This document shows, one piece after another, positions 6,316 through 6,802 of a DNA stretch of 6,802 bases. This stretch comes from Gammaproteobacteria bacterium (GTDB lineage Bacteria > Pseudomonadota > Gammaproteobacteria > JAPPPA01), in NCBI GenBank assembly GCA_028817755.1, contig JAPPPA010000126.1, positions 1 to 6,802 of the forward strand, in the 5' to 3' direction. Every line of letters starts with the position of its first letter. The stretch's first letter is position 1. The notes beneath the pieces are model-generated. The model did not search any database. It worked only from the letters and a program-made list of their open reading frames with translations, and was not told the DNA's origin. The position numbers were made by a program, and so were the translations under genes.

Positions 6316-6756
6316 ATGCGTCCCATTTCTGGCGAAAATGTACTGCTAACGCTGCTTGTCGGTGGTCTTTGGGCTATTGGCTACGTGGCGGTGCCAGTAA
6401 TTTTCGCGAGCTTGGAAGACAAGTCGATCGCCGGTCAGTTAGCCGGTCAGCTATTTGCCTTGGGCGGTGGCCTAGGTATGGCTGCTTCCGGCTTGTTGCT
6501 GCTGCTAATGGCGCTGCGTGAGCGTGCGGCTGTTCTCCAAAATTGGACGGCGCGCGGTGTAGCGCTGGTGTTGCTCTTGCTCGCTGCGGTTCAGTTCGGC
6601 TTAAGCCCAGAAATAGCAGCAGCCCGAGAAGCGGGCATCACAGATAGCGCTGAATTTAAGCGCTTACATAGCTGGGCCAGTGGGCTTTATATGGTGGCGA
6701 GTGTTGTCGGTCACGCCATTGTCGCGTTTCGCGGCCATTTGGCCGCGGCGCGATAA
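6316..6756 (+). CDS. DUF4149-type four-helix membrane protein of unknown function
   Basis: This 146-residue protein has four hydrophobic segments at about residues 8-30, 44-67, 77-95 and 117-138, so it should be an inner-membrane protein. A conserved-looking GGLWAIGYVAVPVIF in helix 1 and FKRLHSWASGLY at the start of helix 4 match my memory of DUF4149, a family commonly found beside greA in pseudomonads. No catalytic motif is visible and the function is unknown. I chose the ATG at 6316; the codon before it is a TTG (6313), which could start translation with one extra Met. Ribosome-site support is weak for either (GAAG at 6302-6305, or TGAG at 6309-6312). It starts 15 bases after greA, so the two probably form an operon. 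The last codons contain a GC-rich inverted repeat (6730-6747) without a T run. Confidence 0.85.
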   Translation: MRPISGENVLLTLLVGGLWAIGYVAVPVIFASLEDKSIAGQLAGQLFALGGGLGMAASGLLLLLMALRERAAVLQNWTARGVALVLLLLAAVQFGLSPEIAAAREAGITDSAEFKRLHSWASGLYMVASVVGHAIVAFRGHLAAAR

Positions 6757-6802
6757 CTGAGTCTTTAGCCTTTAGGTAGGCGATGCTCTTATAAAGTGGT
6801 GG

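Noticed and set aside
6757..6802. Weak GCCT/AGGC hairpin and a repeated CTTTAG in the tail, considered as a terminator
   Set aside because: The stem is only 4 base pairs with no T run after it on either strand. No gene end on the minus strand could be recognised in these 46 bases.

Overview
This window is an ordinary housekeeping stretch of a gammaproteobacterial chromosome. The order carA-carB-greA-DUF4149 is the one I know from Pseudomonas and relatives, and CarA, CarB and GreA align with the Escherichia coli proteins almost without length change: the catalytic and ligand residues fall at the same residue numbers. The base composition looks mid-range, which would fit a Pseudomonas-related or marine gammaproteobacterium, but I cannot name a genus. 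No mobile element, CRISPR array, tRNA or rRNA is visible.

Layout. On the minus strand, positions 1-587 hold the N-terminal part of a glycerophosphodiester phosphodiesterase-like lipoprotein; its 3' end lies outside the window. After a 36-base divergent gap (588-623), in which I see no convincing promoter on either strand, a plus-strand AlkB-family dioxygenase gene runs to 1190. The 172-base gap 1191-1362 is the most informative non-coding stretch. It holds a good sigma70-type promoter, a U-rich predicted transcript start, a first hairpin and then a terminator-like hairpin, all ahead of carA. carA (1363-2496) and carB (2499-5726) are separated by only 2 bases and encode the two subunits of carbamoyl-phosphate synthase. 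A strong intrinsic terminator (5752-5788) follows carB. Next come greA (5821-6300) and a small DUF4149-type membrane protein (6316-6756). The last 46 bases hold nothing I can assign.

How the genes work together. CarA releases ammonia from glutamine and CarB uses it to make carbamoyl phosphate for pyrimidine and arginine synthesis. The CarB allosteric residues for UMP/IMP and ornithine are all present, so enzyme-level feedback should be intact. The carA leader suggests a second, transcript-level control. GreA rescues backtracked RNA polymerase; it is a traditional neighbour of carB, but here a terminator lies between them. The AlkB-like and phosphodiesterase genes have no evident functional link to carAB.

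I found no new multi-gene system. The item most worth testing is the carA leader, as a candidate UTP-sensitive initiation site and/or attenuator.
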